A DNA stretch of 64,000 bases from assembly GCF_011752045.1 (NCBI RefSeq), contig NZ_JAAKXW010000002.1, positions 542,030 to 606,029 on the forward strand, in the 5' to 3' direction. A model generated the notes under the pieces. It searched no databases, was not told the origin of the DNA, and worked only from the letters and a program-made list of their open reading frames with translations. How positions within the stretch are numbered: position 1 is the stretch's first letter; the number at the start of each line of letters is the position of its first letter. The translations under genes and the position numbers were made by a program. This stretch comes from Microbacterium hydrocarbonoxydans (GTDB taxonomy: Bacteria; Actinomycetota; Actinomycetes; Actinomycetales; Microbacteriaceae). Shown in pieces: positions 36,717-45,829 of this stretch.

Positions 36717-37700
36717 ATGGACCTCGACGACCGCGTGCACGATTGGCTGCTCGACTCCGATCCGGCGCTGCGATGGCAGGTCGAGCGCGACCTGCTCGCC
36801 GCCCCCGCCGCACAATGGGAGGCGACGAGGTCGGAGGTGACCAGGGCGGGCTTCGGAGCGAGGCTGCTCGCCCACCAGGATGCCGACGGGAGATGGGCCG
36901 GCGGAGCACATTTCCCCGGCGGGTTCTTCGACAGCGGCGGACCCGCGGAGCGGGATCAGCCGTGGGTCGCCACGAGCTGGTCGCTGAAGGACCTCAGGGA
37001 GTGGGGCGCGGATGCCGCCGCCCTCGGTGACACCGCGGCGAGGCTCGCCGAGAGCTGCCGCTGGGAGTACGACGACCTGCCGTTCTGGGGCGGCGAGGTC
37101 GACGTCTGCATCAACGCGTTCACGCTCGCCTCGGGCGCCTGGCTGGGACTCGACATGTCGGCACTCGCCCGCTGGTTCGTCGAGCACCGGCTCGACGACG
37201 GCGGCTGGAACTGCGAGGCCGAGGAGGGCGACTCGGTGCGCTCGTCGTTCCATTCCACGCTCAACGCCGTGCGCGGACTGCTCTACTACGAGCGGCGCAC
37301 CGGCGACGCCTCGGTGCGCGAGGCGCGCCACGGCGGCGAGGAGTACCTGCTGCGCCGGCGGCTCATGTTCCGCGAGTCGACCGGGATGCTCGTCGGCGAC
37401 TTCGTCACCGAGTTCGTCTATCCGAACCGTCACCGCTACAGCGCCCTCGCCGCTCTCGACCATTTCCGCGAGGCCGCACTGTTCGAGGGCGCGGCACCGG
37501 ATGCGCGACTGACGGATGCCGTCGACGCGGTGCGCGCGGCCCGGCAGGCCGACGGGACCTGGCTGCAGGGACGCACCCTGCCCGGGCGCACGTGGTTCGC
37601 GGTGGACGCACCGGAGGGCGAACCCTCCCGCTGGCTCACGCTGATGGGCACGCGTGTGCTGGACTGGTGGGATTCGGCATCCGTTCTTTTGAATGACTAA
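36717..37700 (+). CDS. Squalene-cyclase-like alpha-toroid protein
   Basis: A 327-residue protein with alpha-alpha toroid features of prenyltransferase and squalene-cyclase repeats: QDADGRWAGG, DGGWNCEAEEGDSVRSSFHSTLNAV and RQADGTWLQGR resemble QW-type repeats. The DxDD motif of squalene-hopene cyclase is not evident and the protein is about half the length of a true cyclase, so it is unlikely to cyclise squalene. Automatic annotation often calls such proteins squalene cyclase; the real role is unknown. It lies directly upstream of furA on the same strand but furA has its own promoter. Confidence 0.65.
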   Translation: MDLDDRVHDWLLDSDPALRWQVERDLLAAPAAQWEATRSEVTRAGFGARLLAHQDADGRWAGGAHFPGGFFDSGGPAERDQPWVATSWSLKDLREWGADAAALGDTAARLAESCRWEYDDLPFWGGEVDVCINAFTLASGAWLGLDMSALARWFVEHRLDDGGWNCEAEEGDSVRSSFHSTLNAVRGLLYYERRTGDASVREARHGGEEYLLRRRLMFRESTGMLVGDFVTEFVYPNRHRYSALAALDHFREAALFEGAAPDARLTDAVDAVRAARQADGTWLQGRTLPGRTWFAVDAPEGEPSRWLTLMGTRVLDWWDSASVLLND

Positions 37701-37709
37701 AAATAAGTG

Positions 37710-37715
37710 TACAGT
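37710..37715 (+). promoter_or_regulatory. TACAGT -10 box for furA in AT-rich region
   Basis: TACAGT ends six bases before the furA ATG. The preceding 30 bases (37685-37710) are AT-rich, unlike the surrounding DNA, and contain TTTTGA at 37687-37692 at -35 distance. An AT-rich autoregulatory site is known upstream of mycobacterial furA. Confidence 0.65.
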
Positions 37716-37721
37716 CGAGGC

Positions 37722-38141
37722 ATGGACACGGAACTCGACTCGGCGCTTCGCGACGCCGGACTGAGGGCGACCGCGGGCCGCGTCGCCGTTCTCGAGGCTC
37801 TGACGTCCATGGCCCACACGGATGCCGAGCGGGTCTACCGCGCGGTGTCCGACGTGCTTCCGACCACGTCGATCCAGTCGGTGCACAACATCCTCGCGGA
37901 CCTGACGACGGCGGGCCTGATCCGCCGGATCGAACCGGCAGGCTCCGCGGCGCTCTACGAACGGCGCGTCGGCGACAACCATCACCACGTGGTCTGCACC
38001 TCCTGCGGTGCGATCGGCGACGTGGACTGCGTCATCGGCGAGGCGCCGTGTCTCTCCCCCTCGAACACGGGGGGATTCACCGTCCAGACAGCAGAAGTCA
38101 CCTTCTGGGGCCTGTGCCCCAGTTGCCAGAACGCCGCGTAG
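37722..38141 (+). CDS. furA: FurA-type peroxide/iron-responsive repressor
   Basis: A 139-residue Fur-family regulator. The winged helix-turn-helix covers about 10-75 ([14 protein letters not shown]...[12 protein letters not shown]), and the metal-binding region has [11 protein letters not shown] (regulatory metal histidines plus first Cys pair) and LCPSCQ (second Cys pair) for structural zinc. It directly precedes a catalase gene, the arrangement of furA-katG in mycobacteria, so it probably represses itself and the catalase and is inactivated by peroxide. The start follows a TACAGT box by six bases, without a ribosome site. Confidence 0.9.
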   Translation: MDTELDSALRDAGLRATAGRVAVLEALTSMAHTDAERVYRAVSDVLPTTSIQSVHNILADLTTAGLIRRIEPAGSAALYERRVGDNHHHVVCTSCGAIGDVDCVIGEAPCLSPSNTGGFTVQTAEVTFWGLCPSCQNAA

Positions 38142-38211
38142 GCGCATCCCCCGGACACGCCCTCCTCAGAGGGGCGGTGTTCGTCGTGCCTGCGCGCAGA
38201 AGGAGAAGAAC

Positions 38212-39702
38212 ATGACCAAGCCCACGACCACCCAGACCGGCACCCCGGTCGCCAGCGACGCGCACTCGCTCACCGTCGGAGCCGACGGCCCCACGGTCCT
38301 GCACGACCGCTACCTCGTCGAGAAGCTCGCCTCGTTCAACCGCGAGCGCGTGCCGGAGCGCAACCCGCACGCCAAGGGCGGCGGCGCGTTCGGCACCTTC
38401 GAGGTCACCGAGGACGTCTCGGCCTACACCCGCGCCGCGGTCTTCCAGCCGGGCACGGTCAGCGAGACGCTGCTGCGCTTCTCCTCCGTCGCCGGTGAGC
38501 AGGGATCCCCCGACACCTGGCGCGACGTGCGCGGCTTCGCGCTGCGCTTCTACACGACCGAGGGCAACCTCGACATCGTCGGCAACAACACCCCGACGTT
38601 CTTCCTCCGCGACGCCATGAAGTTCCCCGACTTCATCCACTCGCAGAAGCGACTCGGCGACTCGGGCCTGCGCGACGCCGACATGCAGTGGGACTTCTGG
38701 ACCCTCTCCCCCGAGACCGCGCACCAGGTCACCTACCTCATGGGCGACCGCGGCCTCCCCCGCAGCTGGCGCCACATGAACGGCTACGGCTCGCACACGT
38801 ACCAGTGGGTGAACGCCGAGGGCGAGCGCTTCTGGGTGCAGTATCACTTCCTCTCGAAGCAGGGCGTCGAGGCGATGAGCGCCGAGGAGGCGGAGAAGCT
38901 GGCGGGGTCGGATGCCGACTACTACCGCCGCGACCTCTTCGACGCGATCCAGCGCGGCGAGCACCCCTCCTGGGACGTCTACGTGCAGGTCATGCCGTAC
39001 GAGCAGGGCAAGACCTACCGGTTCAACCCGTTCGACCTCACCAAGACCTGGTCGAAGAAGGACTACCCGCGCATCAAGGTCGGCACGTTCACGCTGAACC
39101 GCAACCCGCAGAACTTCTTCGCCGAGATCGAGCAGGCCGCGTTCTCCCCCGGCAACCAGGTCCCCGGCACCGGCATCTCCCCGGACAAGATGCTGATGGC
39201 CCGTGTCTTCGCGTACTCCGACGCGCAGCGCTACCGCATCGGCGCGAACTACAACCAGCTGCCGGTGAACCAGCCGCACGCGGCCGAGGTGCGCAACTAC
39301 ATGCACGAGGGCCAGATGCAGTACAAGTTCAACGACGCCGCGCACCGCGTGTACACGCCGAACTCCTTCGGGCCGGCCGGAGGCCCGGTGGCGGATGCTG
39401 CGGCAGGAGCCGAGGCGAGCTGGGAGTCGGACGGCGAGCTGATCCGCTCCGCCGCGACCCTCCGCGCCGATGACGACGACTTCGGCCAGGCCGGCACGCT
39501 GTACCGCGAGGTCTTCGACGACGCGCAGCGCGCCCGCTTCCTGGAGACGCTGACCGGCCAGGGCCGCGGCATCACCATCGACGCGATCCGCGAGCGCTTC
39601 TTCCAGTACTGGACGAACGTGGATGCCGGCCTCGGTGAGGCGCTGCGGCAGACGGTACCGGTCGCCGAGGACGACCTGGACAAGGAGCTCGCCAGCCTCT
39701 GA
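38212..39702 (+). CDS. katA: Monofunctional haem catalase
   Basis: A 496-residue catalase splitting hydrogen peroxide to water and oxygen in the cytosol. The distal pocket has His53 ([12 protein letters not shown]) and Asn126 ([11 protein letters not shown]); the proximal haem ligand is Tyr335 in [14 protein letters not shown], with Arg331 beside it. The length fits the small-subunit clade. GGAG lies eight bases before the ATG at 38212. It follows furA by 70 bp and is likely co-transcribed with it. A strong nested hairpin ends the transcript. Confidence 0.95.
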   Translation: MTKPTTTQTGTPVASDAHSLTVGADGPTVLHDRYLVEKLASFNRERVPERNPHAKGGGAFGTFEVTEDVSAYTRAAVFQPGTVSETLLRFSSVAGEQGSPDTWRDVRGFALRFYTTEGNLDIVGNNTPTFFLRDAMKFPDFIHSQKRLGDSGLRDADMQWDFWTLSPETAHQVTYLMGDRGLPRSWRHMNGYGSHTYQWVNAEGERFWVQYHFLSKQGVEAMSAEEAEKLAGSDADYYRRDLFDAIQRGEHPSWDVYVQVMPYEQGKTYRFNPFDLTKTWSKKDYPRIKVGTFTLNRNPQNFFAEIEQAAFSPGNQVPGTGISPDKMLMARVFAYSDAQRYRIGANYNQLPVNQPHAAEVRNYMHEGQMQYKFNDAAHRVYTPNSFGPAGGPVADAAAGAEASWESDGELIRSAATLRADDDDFGQAGTLYREVFDDAQRARFLETLTGQGRGITIDAIRERFFQYWTNVDAGLGEALRQTVPVAEDDLDKELASL

Positions 39703-39732
39703 GCCGGCGCCCCGGCAGCCCCGGCAGCCCCG

Positions 39733-39802
39733 GAACAGGCGATCCCGCGGGAGCAGGCTGAATCATCTGAGATTCAGCCTGCTCCCGCGCTTCTGCCTGT
39801 TC
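39733..39802. terminator. Nested hairpin after katA
   Basis: The inner stem is 18 bp and perfect (39747-39764 with 39771-39788, loop ATCTGA). Outer arms GAACAGGC (39733-39740) and GCCTGTTC (39795-39802) close it. It lies between convergent katA and fadR-type genes. Confidence 0.8.
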
Positions 39803-39863
39803 TGAGGACTCTCGGAGATGACGGCTCCCCGCGATGACGGCTCTCCGCGAAACGTATGGCGGG

Positions 39864-40571
39864 TCAGCGCTGCGCGGCGGTCCGCATCTCGGTCATCGCG
39901 TCGGCGGACTCCGCGACGATGGCGCGCATCGCCTTCTCGGCGGCTGCCTCGTCGCGTCCCTGAACGGCGGCGGCGACCTCCGAGTGCAGCCGCAGCGCCT
40001 CAGCATCCGCCACCGCCGGCATCAGCGAGTGGTGAGTGCGCCCCTCGAGCACCGCGACGACGATCGAGCCGAGGCTCGCGAGCATCACGTTGCCCGAGGC
40101 CTGCAGCAGCACGGTGTGGAAGTCGATGTCGTGCGCGAGGTACTCCTCCGCGTTCGCCGCGCGAGCCGTGGAGGACATCCCGATCACCGCCGCGGCGAGC
40201 GCACCGCACTGCTCCGGGGTCGCGCGGGTCGCCGCGAGACGGGCGGCGACGGGCTCGACGGCGCCGCGCAGCTCGCTCAGGCTCTGCAGGAGGGCGAGCC
40301 GGTCGGGCCCCTCCAGCCGCCACCGCAGCACGCGGGGGTCGTAGGGACTCCATGACTCGGGTAGCTGCACGGTGATCCCCACCCGCTGCCGCGATTCGAC
40401 CATCCCGAGGGACTCCAGCACGCGCACGGCCTCGCGGATGGCGCTGCGCGAAGCCGCGAACTCGGCGACGGCCTGCTCCATGACGATGCGGCTGCCGGGT
40501 GCGCGCCGGCCGGACCCGATCTCGGCACCCCAGCGCTCGACGATCGCGTCGTGCAGCGGTGTCTGAGTCAT
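39864..40571 (-). CDS. FadR-subfamily GntR regulator of gluconate genes
   Basis: A 235-residue regulator. The N-terminal winged helix-turn-helix (about 5-70) includes SRIVMEQAVAEFAASRSAIREAVRVLESLGMV. The C-terminal FCD domain (about 88-220) is helical with the metal-site pattern HDIDFHTVLL and later histidines. It is divergent from the gluconate permease and kinase genes and is therefore their likely repressor, released by gluconate or its phosphate. A TACGGT box lies six bases upstream of its ATG on the minus strand. Confidence 0.85.
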   Translation of the reverse strand: MTQTPLHDAIVERWGAEIGSGRRAPGSRIVMEQAVAEFAASRSAIREAVRVLESLGMVESRQRVGITVQLPESWSPYDPRVLRWRLEGPDRLALLQSLSELRGAVEPVAARLAATRATPEQCGALAAAVIGMSSTARAANAEEYLAHDIDFHTVLLQASGNVMLASLGSIVVAVLEGRTHHSLMPAVADAEALRLHSEVAAAVQGRDEAAAEKAMRAIVAESADAMTEMRTAAQR

Positions 40572-40577
40572 GCTCTC

Positions 40578-40583
40578 ACCGTA
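40578..40583 (-). promoter_or_regulatory. TACGGT -10 box for GntR-family gene
   Basis: Read on the minus strand, TACGGT is followed by GAGAGC and then the ATG at 40571, the only minus-strand example of this spacing that I found. Confidence 0.55.
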
Positions 40584-40595
40584 GAGGATGGGGCC

Positions 40596-40604
40596 GATAT
40601 TTGA
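40596..40604. promoter_or_regulatory. Distal half-site GATATTTGA
   Basis: GATATTTGA recurs in inverted form (TCAAATATC) at 40679-40687, on the other side of the gluconate permease promoter. The pair could support repression by a DNA loop. Confidence 0.5.
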
Positions 40605-40645
40605 GAGCCTCTGACCAGTAAAGGACGTTTATTTAAAGATAGGTG

Positions 40646-40687
40646 TTGTAATAGTCGGATTATTCGGCTACGGTAGCTTCAAATATC
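40646..40687 (+). promoter_or_regulatory. Gluconate permease promoter and operators
   Basis: TTGTAA (40646-40651) and TACGGT (40669-40674) are exactly 17 bases apart. The spacer contains an imperfect palindrome AATAGTCGGATTATT (40650-40664), and TCAAATATC (40679-40687) lies at the expected transcription start. Both are good sites for the divergent GntR-family protein. Confidence 0.65.
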
Positions 40688-40738
40688 AGACAGAAGCGCC
40701 GTAGCTCACTGACTGCGTTTCCCTTTCCGGGAGGAACA

Positions 40739-42148
40739 ATGATGGTTCCCTTCACTCTTCGCCTGCCGATGGCGGACCCCGCACCGATCGTGCCGGTCGG
40801 ATCGGATGCTCAGCTGATCACCGCTGCCGTGATCGGCTTCGCCGTGATCATCCTGCTCATCACCTGGCTCAAGGTGCACCCCTTCCTCGCCCTGACGATC
40901 GGCGCGCTGGGCGTCGGCATCGGCGCCGGCATGGCGACCGACAAGGCGCTGGCCAGCTTCTCCGCCGGCTTCGGCGCGACGATGGGCGGCGTGGGCGTGC
41001 TGATCGCCCTGGGCGCGATGTTCGGCAAGCTGCTCGCCGACTCCGGTGGCGCCGACCGCATCGTCGACACCCTCATCGCCCGGTCCAGCCCCCGCATGCT
41101 GCCGTGGACGATGGGCGTCGTGGGCGCCGTCATCGGCCTGCCGATGTTCTTCGAGATCGGTCTCGTGCTGCTGATCCCGGTGATCATCCTCGTCGCCCGC
41201 CGCTCCGGCGTCTCGCTGATGAAGATCGCCATCCCGACCCTCGCCGGGCTCTCCGCGATGCACGGGCTGGTGCCCCCGCACCCCGGGCCGCTCCTCGCGA
41301 TCGACGCCCTCGGCGCCAACCTCGGACTCACCCTCGCGTTCGGCGTGATCGTGGCGATCCCGACCATCATCATCGCCGGCCCGCTGTTCAGCGGCTTCGC
41401 GGCCAAGTGGGCGCCGGTCGGCGTCCCCGACATGTTCGTCACCGCCGAGGACCTCGGCGAGGACGTCACCCGCCGCCCGCGCCCCTCCTTCGGCGCCGCC
41501 CTGGCGAGCGTGCTCCTCCCCGTGCTGCTGATGATGGCCAAGGCCCTCGTCGCGGTGTTCGCCCCGGAGTCGACCGACGCCTGGAAGCTCGTCATCGACT
41601 TCATCGGCACCCCGGCCATCGCCCTGCTCATCACCCTGATCTTCGGCATCTTCGTGCTGGGCGCCGGCGGGGCCATGAACCGCAAGACGGTCGCCGAGTC
41701 GCTGGAGAGCAGCCTGCCGCCCATCGCCGGCATCCTGCTCATCGTCGGCGCCGGCGGCGCGTTCAAGCAGGTGCTCATCGACACCGGCATCGGCGAGGTC
41801 ATCACGCGCGCCGTGCTCGACAGCGGCATCTCCGTGCTCCTCCTCGGCTGGATCGTCGCCGTGCTCGTCCGCATCGCGACCGGCTCCGCCACGATCGCGA
41901 CCATCACCGCCGCCGGCCTGATGACCTCGGTCGCCTCCACGCTTCCCGGCCCGGAGGTCGCACTCCTCGTGCTCGCCATCGGCTCCGGCTCGGTGTTCCT
42001 CTCGCACGTCAACGACGCGGGCTTCTGGCTGGTGAAGCAGTATCTCGGCACGAGCCTGCCGCAGACGTTCAAGACCTGGACGGTGCTCGAGTGCCTCATC
42101 TCGGTGGTCGGCCTCGTCGGCGTGCTCCTGCTGGACCTGGTGGTCTGA
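40739..42148 (+). CDS. gntP: GntP-family gluconate permease
   Basis: A 469-residue permease with about twelve to fourteen membrane segments. The GntP-family features ALGVGIGAGMATDKALASFSAGFG near the N-terminus, GLPMFFEIGLVLLIPVI, SAMHGLVPPHPGPLLAID and GSVFLSHVNDAGFWLVKQYLG near the C-terminus are all present. It imports gluconate with protons. A GGGAGG ribosome site precedes the ATG at 40739 (a second ATG follows at 40742). The kinase gene follows within two bases. Confidence 0.92.
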   Translation: MMVPFTLRLPMADPAPIVPVGSDAQLITAAVIGFAVIILLITWLKVHPFLALTIGALGVGIGAGMATDKALASFSAGFGATMGGVGVLIALGAMFGKLLADSGGADRIVDTLIARSSPRMLPWTMGVVGAVIGLPMFFEIGLVLLIPVIILVARRSGVSLMKIAIPTLAGLSAMHGLVPPHPGPLLAIDALGANLGLTLAFGVIVAIPTIIIAGPLFSGFAAKWAPVGVPDMFVTAEDLGEDVTRRPRPSFGAALASVLLPVLLMMAKALVAVFAPESTDAWKLVIDFIGTPAIALLITLIFGIFVLGAGGAMNRKTVAESLESSLPPIAGILLIVGAGGAFKQVLIDTGIGEVITRAVLDSGISVLLLGWIVAVLVRIATGSATIATITAAGLMTSVASTLPGPEVALLVLAIGSGSVFLSHVNDAGFWLVKQYLGTSLPQTFKTWTVLECLISVVGLVGVLLLDLVV

Positions 42149-42150
42149 TC

Positions 42151-42729
42151 ATGACCGGCGAGAACGTCCGGCCCGCGGATGCCGACCCGCCCATCGTCCT
42201 CGTGGTGATGGGGGTGTCCGGCTCGGGCAAGTCGACCGTCGCGGGCATGCTCGCCGGGCGCCTCGGCTGGGACCTCGAAGAGGGTGACGACCTGCACCCC
42301 GCATCGAACATCGAGAAGATGGCGGCGGGGCACCCGCTCACCGACGAGGACCGCTGGCCCTGGCTCGACCGCATCGCCGCCTGGATCCAGCTGCACACAG
42401 CATCCGGCACCCCGGGGATCGTCACCTGCTCGGCGCTGCGCCGGGTGTACCGCGATCGCCTTGCCGGCCCCGGCGTGGCGTTCGTGCACCTGGACGGCTC
42501 GCGGGAGGCGATCGCCAACCGCCTGAGCAGCCGCATCGATCACTTCATGCCGCAGAGCCTCCTGGGCTCGCAGTTCGCCACTCTCGAGCCGCTGGAGGAG
42601 GACGAGGACGGCATCGTCGTCGAGCTCAGCCGCAGCCCGAAGGAGGAGGTCAAGGAGATCATGCGCCGGCTGCGCCTGTCGCCGCTGCCTCCGCCCGAGT
42701 ACACCGCCGACGGCCTGCTGGCCGGCTGA
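42151..42729 (+). CDS. gntK: Gluconokinase
   Basis: A 192-residue kinase that phosphorylates gluconate to 6-phosphogluconate, feeding the pentose phosphate pathway. Walker A GVSGSGKST (21-29), the substrate segment LEEGDDLHPASNIEKMAAGHPLTDEDRWPWL and the lid RIDHFMPQSLLGSQFATLE are all family hallmarks. A short N-terminal tail of about 15 residues precedes the fold. It starts two bases after the permease stop, so translation is coupled. Confidence 0.95.
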   Translation: MTGENVRPADADPPIVLVVMGVSGSGKSTVAGMLAGRLGWDLEEGDDLHPASNIEKMAAGHPLTDEDRWPWLDRIAAWIQLHTASGTPGIVTCSALRRVYRDRLAGPGVAFVHLDGSREAIANRLSSRIDHFMPQSLLGSQFATLEPLEEDEDGIVVELSRSPKEEVKEIMRRLRLSPLPPPEYTADGLLAG

Positions 42730-42730
42730 G

Positions 42731-42767
42731 CGAGGGCCGCGCACGGATCATCCGGGCGCGGCCTTCG
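42731..42767 (+). terminator. Terminator of gntP-gntK
   Basis: Arms CGAGGGCCGCGC (42731-42742) and GCGCGGCCTTCG (42756-42767) pair with one G-U, starting one base after the gntK stop. Confidence 0.75.
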
Positions 42768-42810
42768 TCATCCGCCGAGACGTTCGAGGCTCCCCGCGCC
42801 GGACGGGGCC

Positions 42811-43623
42811 ATGATGGATGACGTGGCCGTTCCTCTCTCCGACCTGACCGTCATGCCCGAGCCCCAGCAGGTGTACGCCGCCGACGGCACCCGCCTCGCG
42901 ACCTACACCTGGGGCGATCCGGACGGACCGGTCGTCGTCATCGTGCACGGCTTCGCGTCCAGCGCGCGCGACAACTGGGTGCTCACCGGCTGGGTGCGCG
43001 ACCTCACGCGCGCCGGCTACCGGGTGCTCGCGCTCGACCAGCGCGGGCACGGACTCAGCGAGAAGCCGCACGAGGCCTCGGCCTACGGCATCCGCACCCT
43101 GACCACCGACGTCGAGACCGTCATGGACGCGTATCTCGTGGACGACGCGGTCTACGTCGGGTACTCGCTGGGCGCCAGGGTCGGCTGGGAGGTCGTGCGC
43201 GAGCTGCCGCACCGCATCGAGCGCGCCGTGCTCGGCGGCGTGCCCGACGGCGTGCCGCTGGCCCGGCTCAACCTCGATCAGGTGCGCGCCCTGATCGCCG
43301 ACGGCACCCCGGTCGAGGACCCGACGACCCAGAACTACATCGCGCTCACCGAGCGCGTGCCCGGCAACGATCTGTCGTCGCTGCTCGCCCTCGCCGAGGG
43401 GATGCGGGCATCGCGCACGGTCGATCCCGACCCGGCGAACGCGCCGACCCAGCCGATCCTGTTCGCGACGGGGTCGAAGGACGGCATCATCGAGGGCTCG
43501 AAGGCGCTCGCGGCGGCCGCGCCCGACGGCCGGTTCTTCGAGATTCCCGACCGGAACCACTTCAACGCGCCCGGCTCGCGCGCCTTCCGCGAGGCGGCGC
43601 TGGAGTTCCTCGGCGAGCGCTGA
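42811..43623 (+). CDS. Alpha/beta hydrolase
   Basis: A 270-residue hydrolase. VVVIVHGFASSARDNW forms the oxyanion-hole strand, VYVGYSLGA holds the nucleophile Ser119, GSKDGI the likely acid Asp224 and DRNHFN the His250. The LALDQRGHGLS segment is typical of the epoxide hydrolase/haloperoxidase-like branch. No signal peptide, so cytosolic. The substrate cannot be read from the motifs. Two ATGs (42811 and 42814) are possible starts; no strong ribosome site is visible. Confidence 0.88.
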   Translation: MMDDVAVPLSDLTVMPEPQQVYAADGTRLATYTWGDPDGPVVVIVHGFASSARDNWVLTGWVRDLTRAGYRVLALDQRGHGLSEKPHEASAYGIRTLTTDVETVMDAYLVDDAVYVGYSLGARVGWEVVRELPHRIERAVLGGVPDGVPLARLNLDQVRALIADGTPVEDPTTQNYIALTERVPGNDLSSLLALAEGMRASRTVDPDPANAPTQPILFATGSKDGIIEGSKALAAAAPDGRFFEIPDRNHFNAPGSRAFREAALEFLGER

Positions 43624-43625
43624 GA

Positions 43626-43709
43626 CGCCGAGACCCCGGCTTCCCGCCGAGACCCCTGCCTGCCGGCGTCGGCAGAACGGGGTCTCGACGAGAGCACGGG
43701 GTCTCGGCG
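43626..43709. terminator. Triple-nested inverted repeat between convergent genes
   Basis: Outer arms CGCCGAGACCCCG (43626-43638) and CGGGGTCTCGGCG (43697-43709) pair perfectly. A second pair, CGAGACCCC (43648-43656) with GGGGTCTCG (43679-43687), repeats the same word, and TGCCG/CGGCA form an inner stem. The CGAGACCCC word thus occurs four times, twice in each direction. Probably terminates both genes. Confidence 0.7.
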
Positions 43710-43724
43710 GTTCCGCGCGGAGGC

Positions 43725-44261
43725 TCAGACCTCGGCGCGCTTCGGCAGCACCCAGCCCGCACGCGGGAAGTGGCAGGTGTAGCCGTTCGGATAGCGGATC
43801 AGGTAGTCCTGGTGCTCCGGCTCGGCCTCCCAGAACGGGCCCTCGGGCTCGATCGTGGTGACGGCCTTGCCCGGCCACAGGCCCGACGCGTCGACGTCGG
43901 CGATCGTGTCGCGGGCGATCCGGTCCTGCTCGGGGCTGAGCGGGAAGATCGCCGAGCGATAGCTCGACCCGATGTCGTTGCCCTGGCGGTTCAGGGTCGA
44001 CGGGTCGTGGATCTGGAAGAAGAACGCGAGGATGTCGCGGTACGTCGTCTTCGTCGGATCGAACACGATCTCGACGGCCTCGGCGTGACCGGGGTGGTTC
44101 CGGTACGTGGCGTGGTCGTTCTCCCCGCCGGTGTAGCCGACGCGGGTGTCGAGCACGCCGGGCTGGCGGCGGATGAGATCCTCCATGCCCCAGAAGCAGC
44201 CGCCGGCGAGCACGGCGGTCTCGGTCCCGGGCGTGCGGGTGATGGTTCCGTTGTCGGTCAT
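43725..44261 (-). CDS. msrA: Peptide-methionine (S)-S-oxide reductase
   Basis: A 178-residue MsrA repairing S-form methionine sulfoxide. The nucleophile is Cys22 in [36 protein letters not shown] and [21 protein letters not shown] are family-wide segments. The only other Cys is near residue 165 (GYTCHFP), outside the usual resolving position, so recycling may need an external thiol. It is translationally coupled to msrB through a 4-base overlap, giving repair of both sulfoxide isomers. Confidence 0.95.
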   Translation of the reverse strand: MTDNGTITRTPGTETAVLAGGCFWGMEDLIRRQPGVLDTRVGYTGGENDHATYRNHPGHAEAVEIVFDPTKTTYRDILAFFFQIHDPSTLNRQGNDIGSSYRSAIFPLSPEQDRIARDTIADVDASGLWPGKAVTTIEPEGPFWEAEPEHQDYLIRYPNGYTCHFPRAGWVLPKRAEV

Positions 44262-44746
44262 GACTGCTCCTTGCGAGTCTCAGAGGTGGTGGCGGGGGTG
44301 GTGCCGGTGAAGAGGGCGCTGTATCGACCGTAGCCCTCCTCCTCCAGCCTGTCGGCGGGGATGAAGCGCAGGGCGGCGGAGTTCATGCAGTAGCGCAGGC
44401 CGCCGGCCTCGGCGGGGCCGTCGTCGAAGACGTGGCCGAGGTGGCTGTCGGCGCCGGTGGAGCGCGCCTCCGTGCGCGGCATCCACAGCTTCCGGTCGGT
44501 GCGGGTGGTGACGGCATCCGCGTCGATCGGCTTCGTGAAGCTCGGCCATCCCGTGCCGCTGTCGTACTTGTCCGCCGAGGAGAACAGGGGCTGGCCGGAG
44601 ACGACGTCGACGTAGATGCCGTCGTCGTGGTTGTTCCAGTACGCGTTGCGGAACGGCGGCTCGGTGCCGTCGTTCTGCGTCACCTCGTACTGCAGGTGGT
44701 TCAGGGCGCTGACGCCCTCGGAGGTCTTGCGGTAGTCGTGCGACAT
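44258..44746 (-). CDS. msrB: Peptide-methionine (R)-S-oxide reductase, zinc-less and without resolving Cys
   Basis: A 162-residue MsrB. The nucleophile is Cys120 in [13 protein letters not shown], with the [11 protein letters not shown] segment before it. The usual SGCGWPSF has a Thr in place of the resolving Cys (DSGTGWPSF), and the two CxxC zinc pairs are absent (for example [10 protein letters not shown]). This is therefore a one-Cys MsrB that must be reduced by another thiol system. The gene is the first of the msrBA pair. Confidence 0.93.
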   Translation of the reverse strand: MSHDYRKTSEGVSALNHLQYEVTQNDGTEPPFRNAYWNNHDDGIYVDVVSGQPLFSSADKYDSGTGWPSFTKPIDADAVTTRTDRKLWMPRTEARSTGADSHLGHVFDDGPAEAGGLRYCMNSAALRFIPADRLEEEGYGRYSALFTGTTPATTSETRKEQS

Positions 44747-44901
44747 GATCGATGTCTCCTTTGTCCGACGCGGCTGGCTGCGGCGTCATAGAGGAGAACG
44801 GATGCCGCCGCCGTTTTGGTCCCGCGGGGCTGGGAGCGCGCTGTGAGTTCAGGCCGGGTCGGTAGAGTTGCTCCCCGACACTCACCACAGGGGGAACGCA
44901 C

Positions 44902-45819
44902 ATGTCCGTTGGACTTCTCGCCGTCGTCGACGACATCCTCAGCGCCGCGATGAAGGCCTCGGCCAAGGCCGCCGGCGTCGTGATCGACGACGCCGCGGTG
45001 ACCCCGCAGTACGTGCAGGGCATCACCCCGGCACGTGAGCTGCCGGTCGTCGGCAAGATCGCACTGGGGTCGCTGGCGAACAAGTTCCTCGTGATCATCC
45101 CGGTGGCGCTGCTGCTCACCGCGTTCGCCCCGTGGGTGCTGCCGTACCTGCTGATCGTCGGCGGCGCGTACCTGTGCTTCGAAGGCGCCGAGAAGGTGCT
45201 CGAGTGGTTCGGCGTGCAGCACGGCCACGAGGACGAGAGCGCCCGCGACGAGAAGCGCCTCGTGCTCGGCGCGATCCGCACCGACCTCATCCTGTCGACC
45301 GAGATCATGCTCATCTCGCTCGCGAGCCTCGAAAAGGGCCTCAGCATCTGGTCGACCCTCGCGATCCTCGCCGTGATCGCGGTGATCATGACGGGCGTCG
45401 TCTACGGCGCGGTCGCGCTGCTGGTGAAGATCGACGACATCGGGCTGCGGATGGCGAAGAGCCCGGTCCGGCGCGTCAGGCACAACGGCACCCGCATCGT
45501 GCGATCGATGCCGGCGGTGTTCCGCTTCATCAGCATCCTCGGCACGGTCGCGATGCTCTGGGTCGGCGGCCACCTCGTGCTGGTGAACCTCGGCGAGGTG
45601 GGCGTGCACTTCGGCGCCGACATCCTGCACGGCATCGAGCACGCGCTCGAGCCGCTCGGCCCGGTGATCGTGTGGATCGGAGACACCCTGTTCTCGGCGA
45701 TCGCCGGACTCGCGGCGGGCCTCCTCATCGTCGGGATCGTGCTCGGCATCGGGCGGATGCTCGGCAAGCGCGTCGAGTTCCACGAGGGCGAGACGTCGCC
45801 GGAGACCGTGAAGCACTAG
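44902..45819 (+). CDS. DUF808 membrane protein
   Basis: A 305-residue membrane protein of the DUF808 (YedI) family. The N-terminus GLLAVVDDILSAAMKASAKAAGVVIDDAAVTPQYVQG, the GAYLCFEGAEKV segment and AIRTDLILSTEIMLISL are the family core, with about six membrane segments to follow. No function is established for this family. A G-rich ribosome site (GGGGGAA) and a TAGAGT box at 44863-44868 precede it, so this gene has a normal leader. The next gene has its own -10 overlapping this stop codon. Confidence 0.85.
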   Translation: MSVGLLAVVDDILSAAMKASAKAAGVVIDDAAVTPQYVQGITPARELPVVGKIALGSLANKFLVIIPVALLLTAFAPWVLPYLLIVGGAYLCFEGAEKVLEWFGVQHGHEDESARDEKRLVLGAIRTDLILSTEIMLISLASLEKGLSIWSTLAILAVIAVIMTGVVYGAVALLVKIDDIGLRMAKSPVRRVRHNGTRIVRSMPAVFRFISILGTVAMLWVGGHLVLVNLGEVGVHFGADILHGIEHALEPLGPVIVWIGDTLFSAIAGLAAGLLIVGIVLGIGRMLGKRVEFHEGETSPETVKH

Positions 45820-45822
45820 TCT
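45817..45822 (+). promoter_or_regulatory. TAGTCT -10 box overlapping a stop codon
   Basis: The first three bases are the stop codon of the DUF808 gene. The box ends seven bases before the ATG at 45830. Confidence 0.5.
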
Positions 45823-45829
45823 CACGAGC

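Noticed and set aside
36717..37700. Functional squalene-hopene cyclase
   Set aside because: About half the usual length and no DxDD motif; only the repeat fold is supported.
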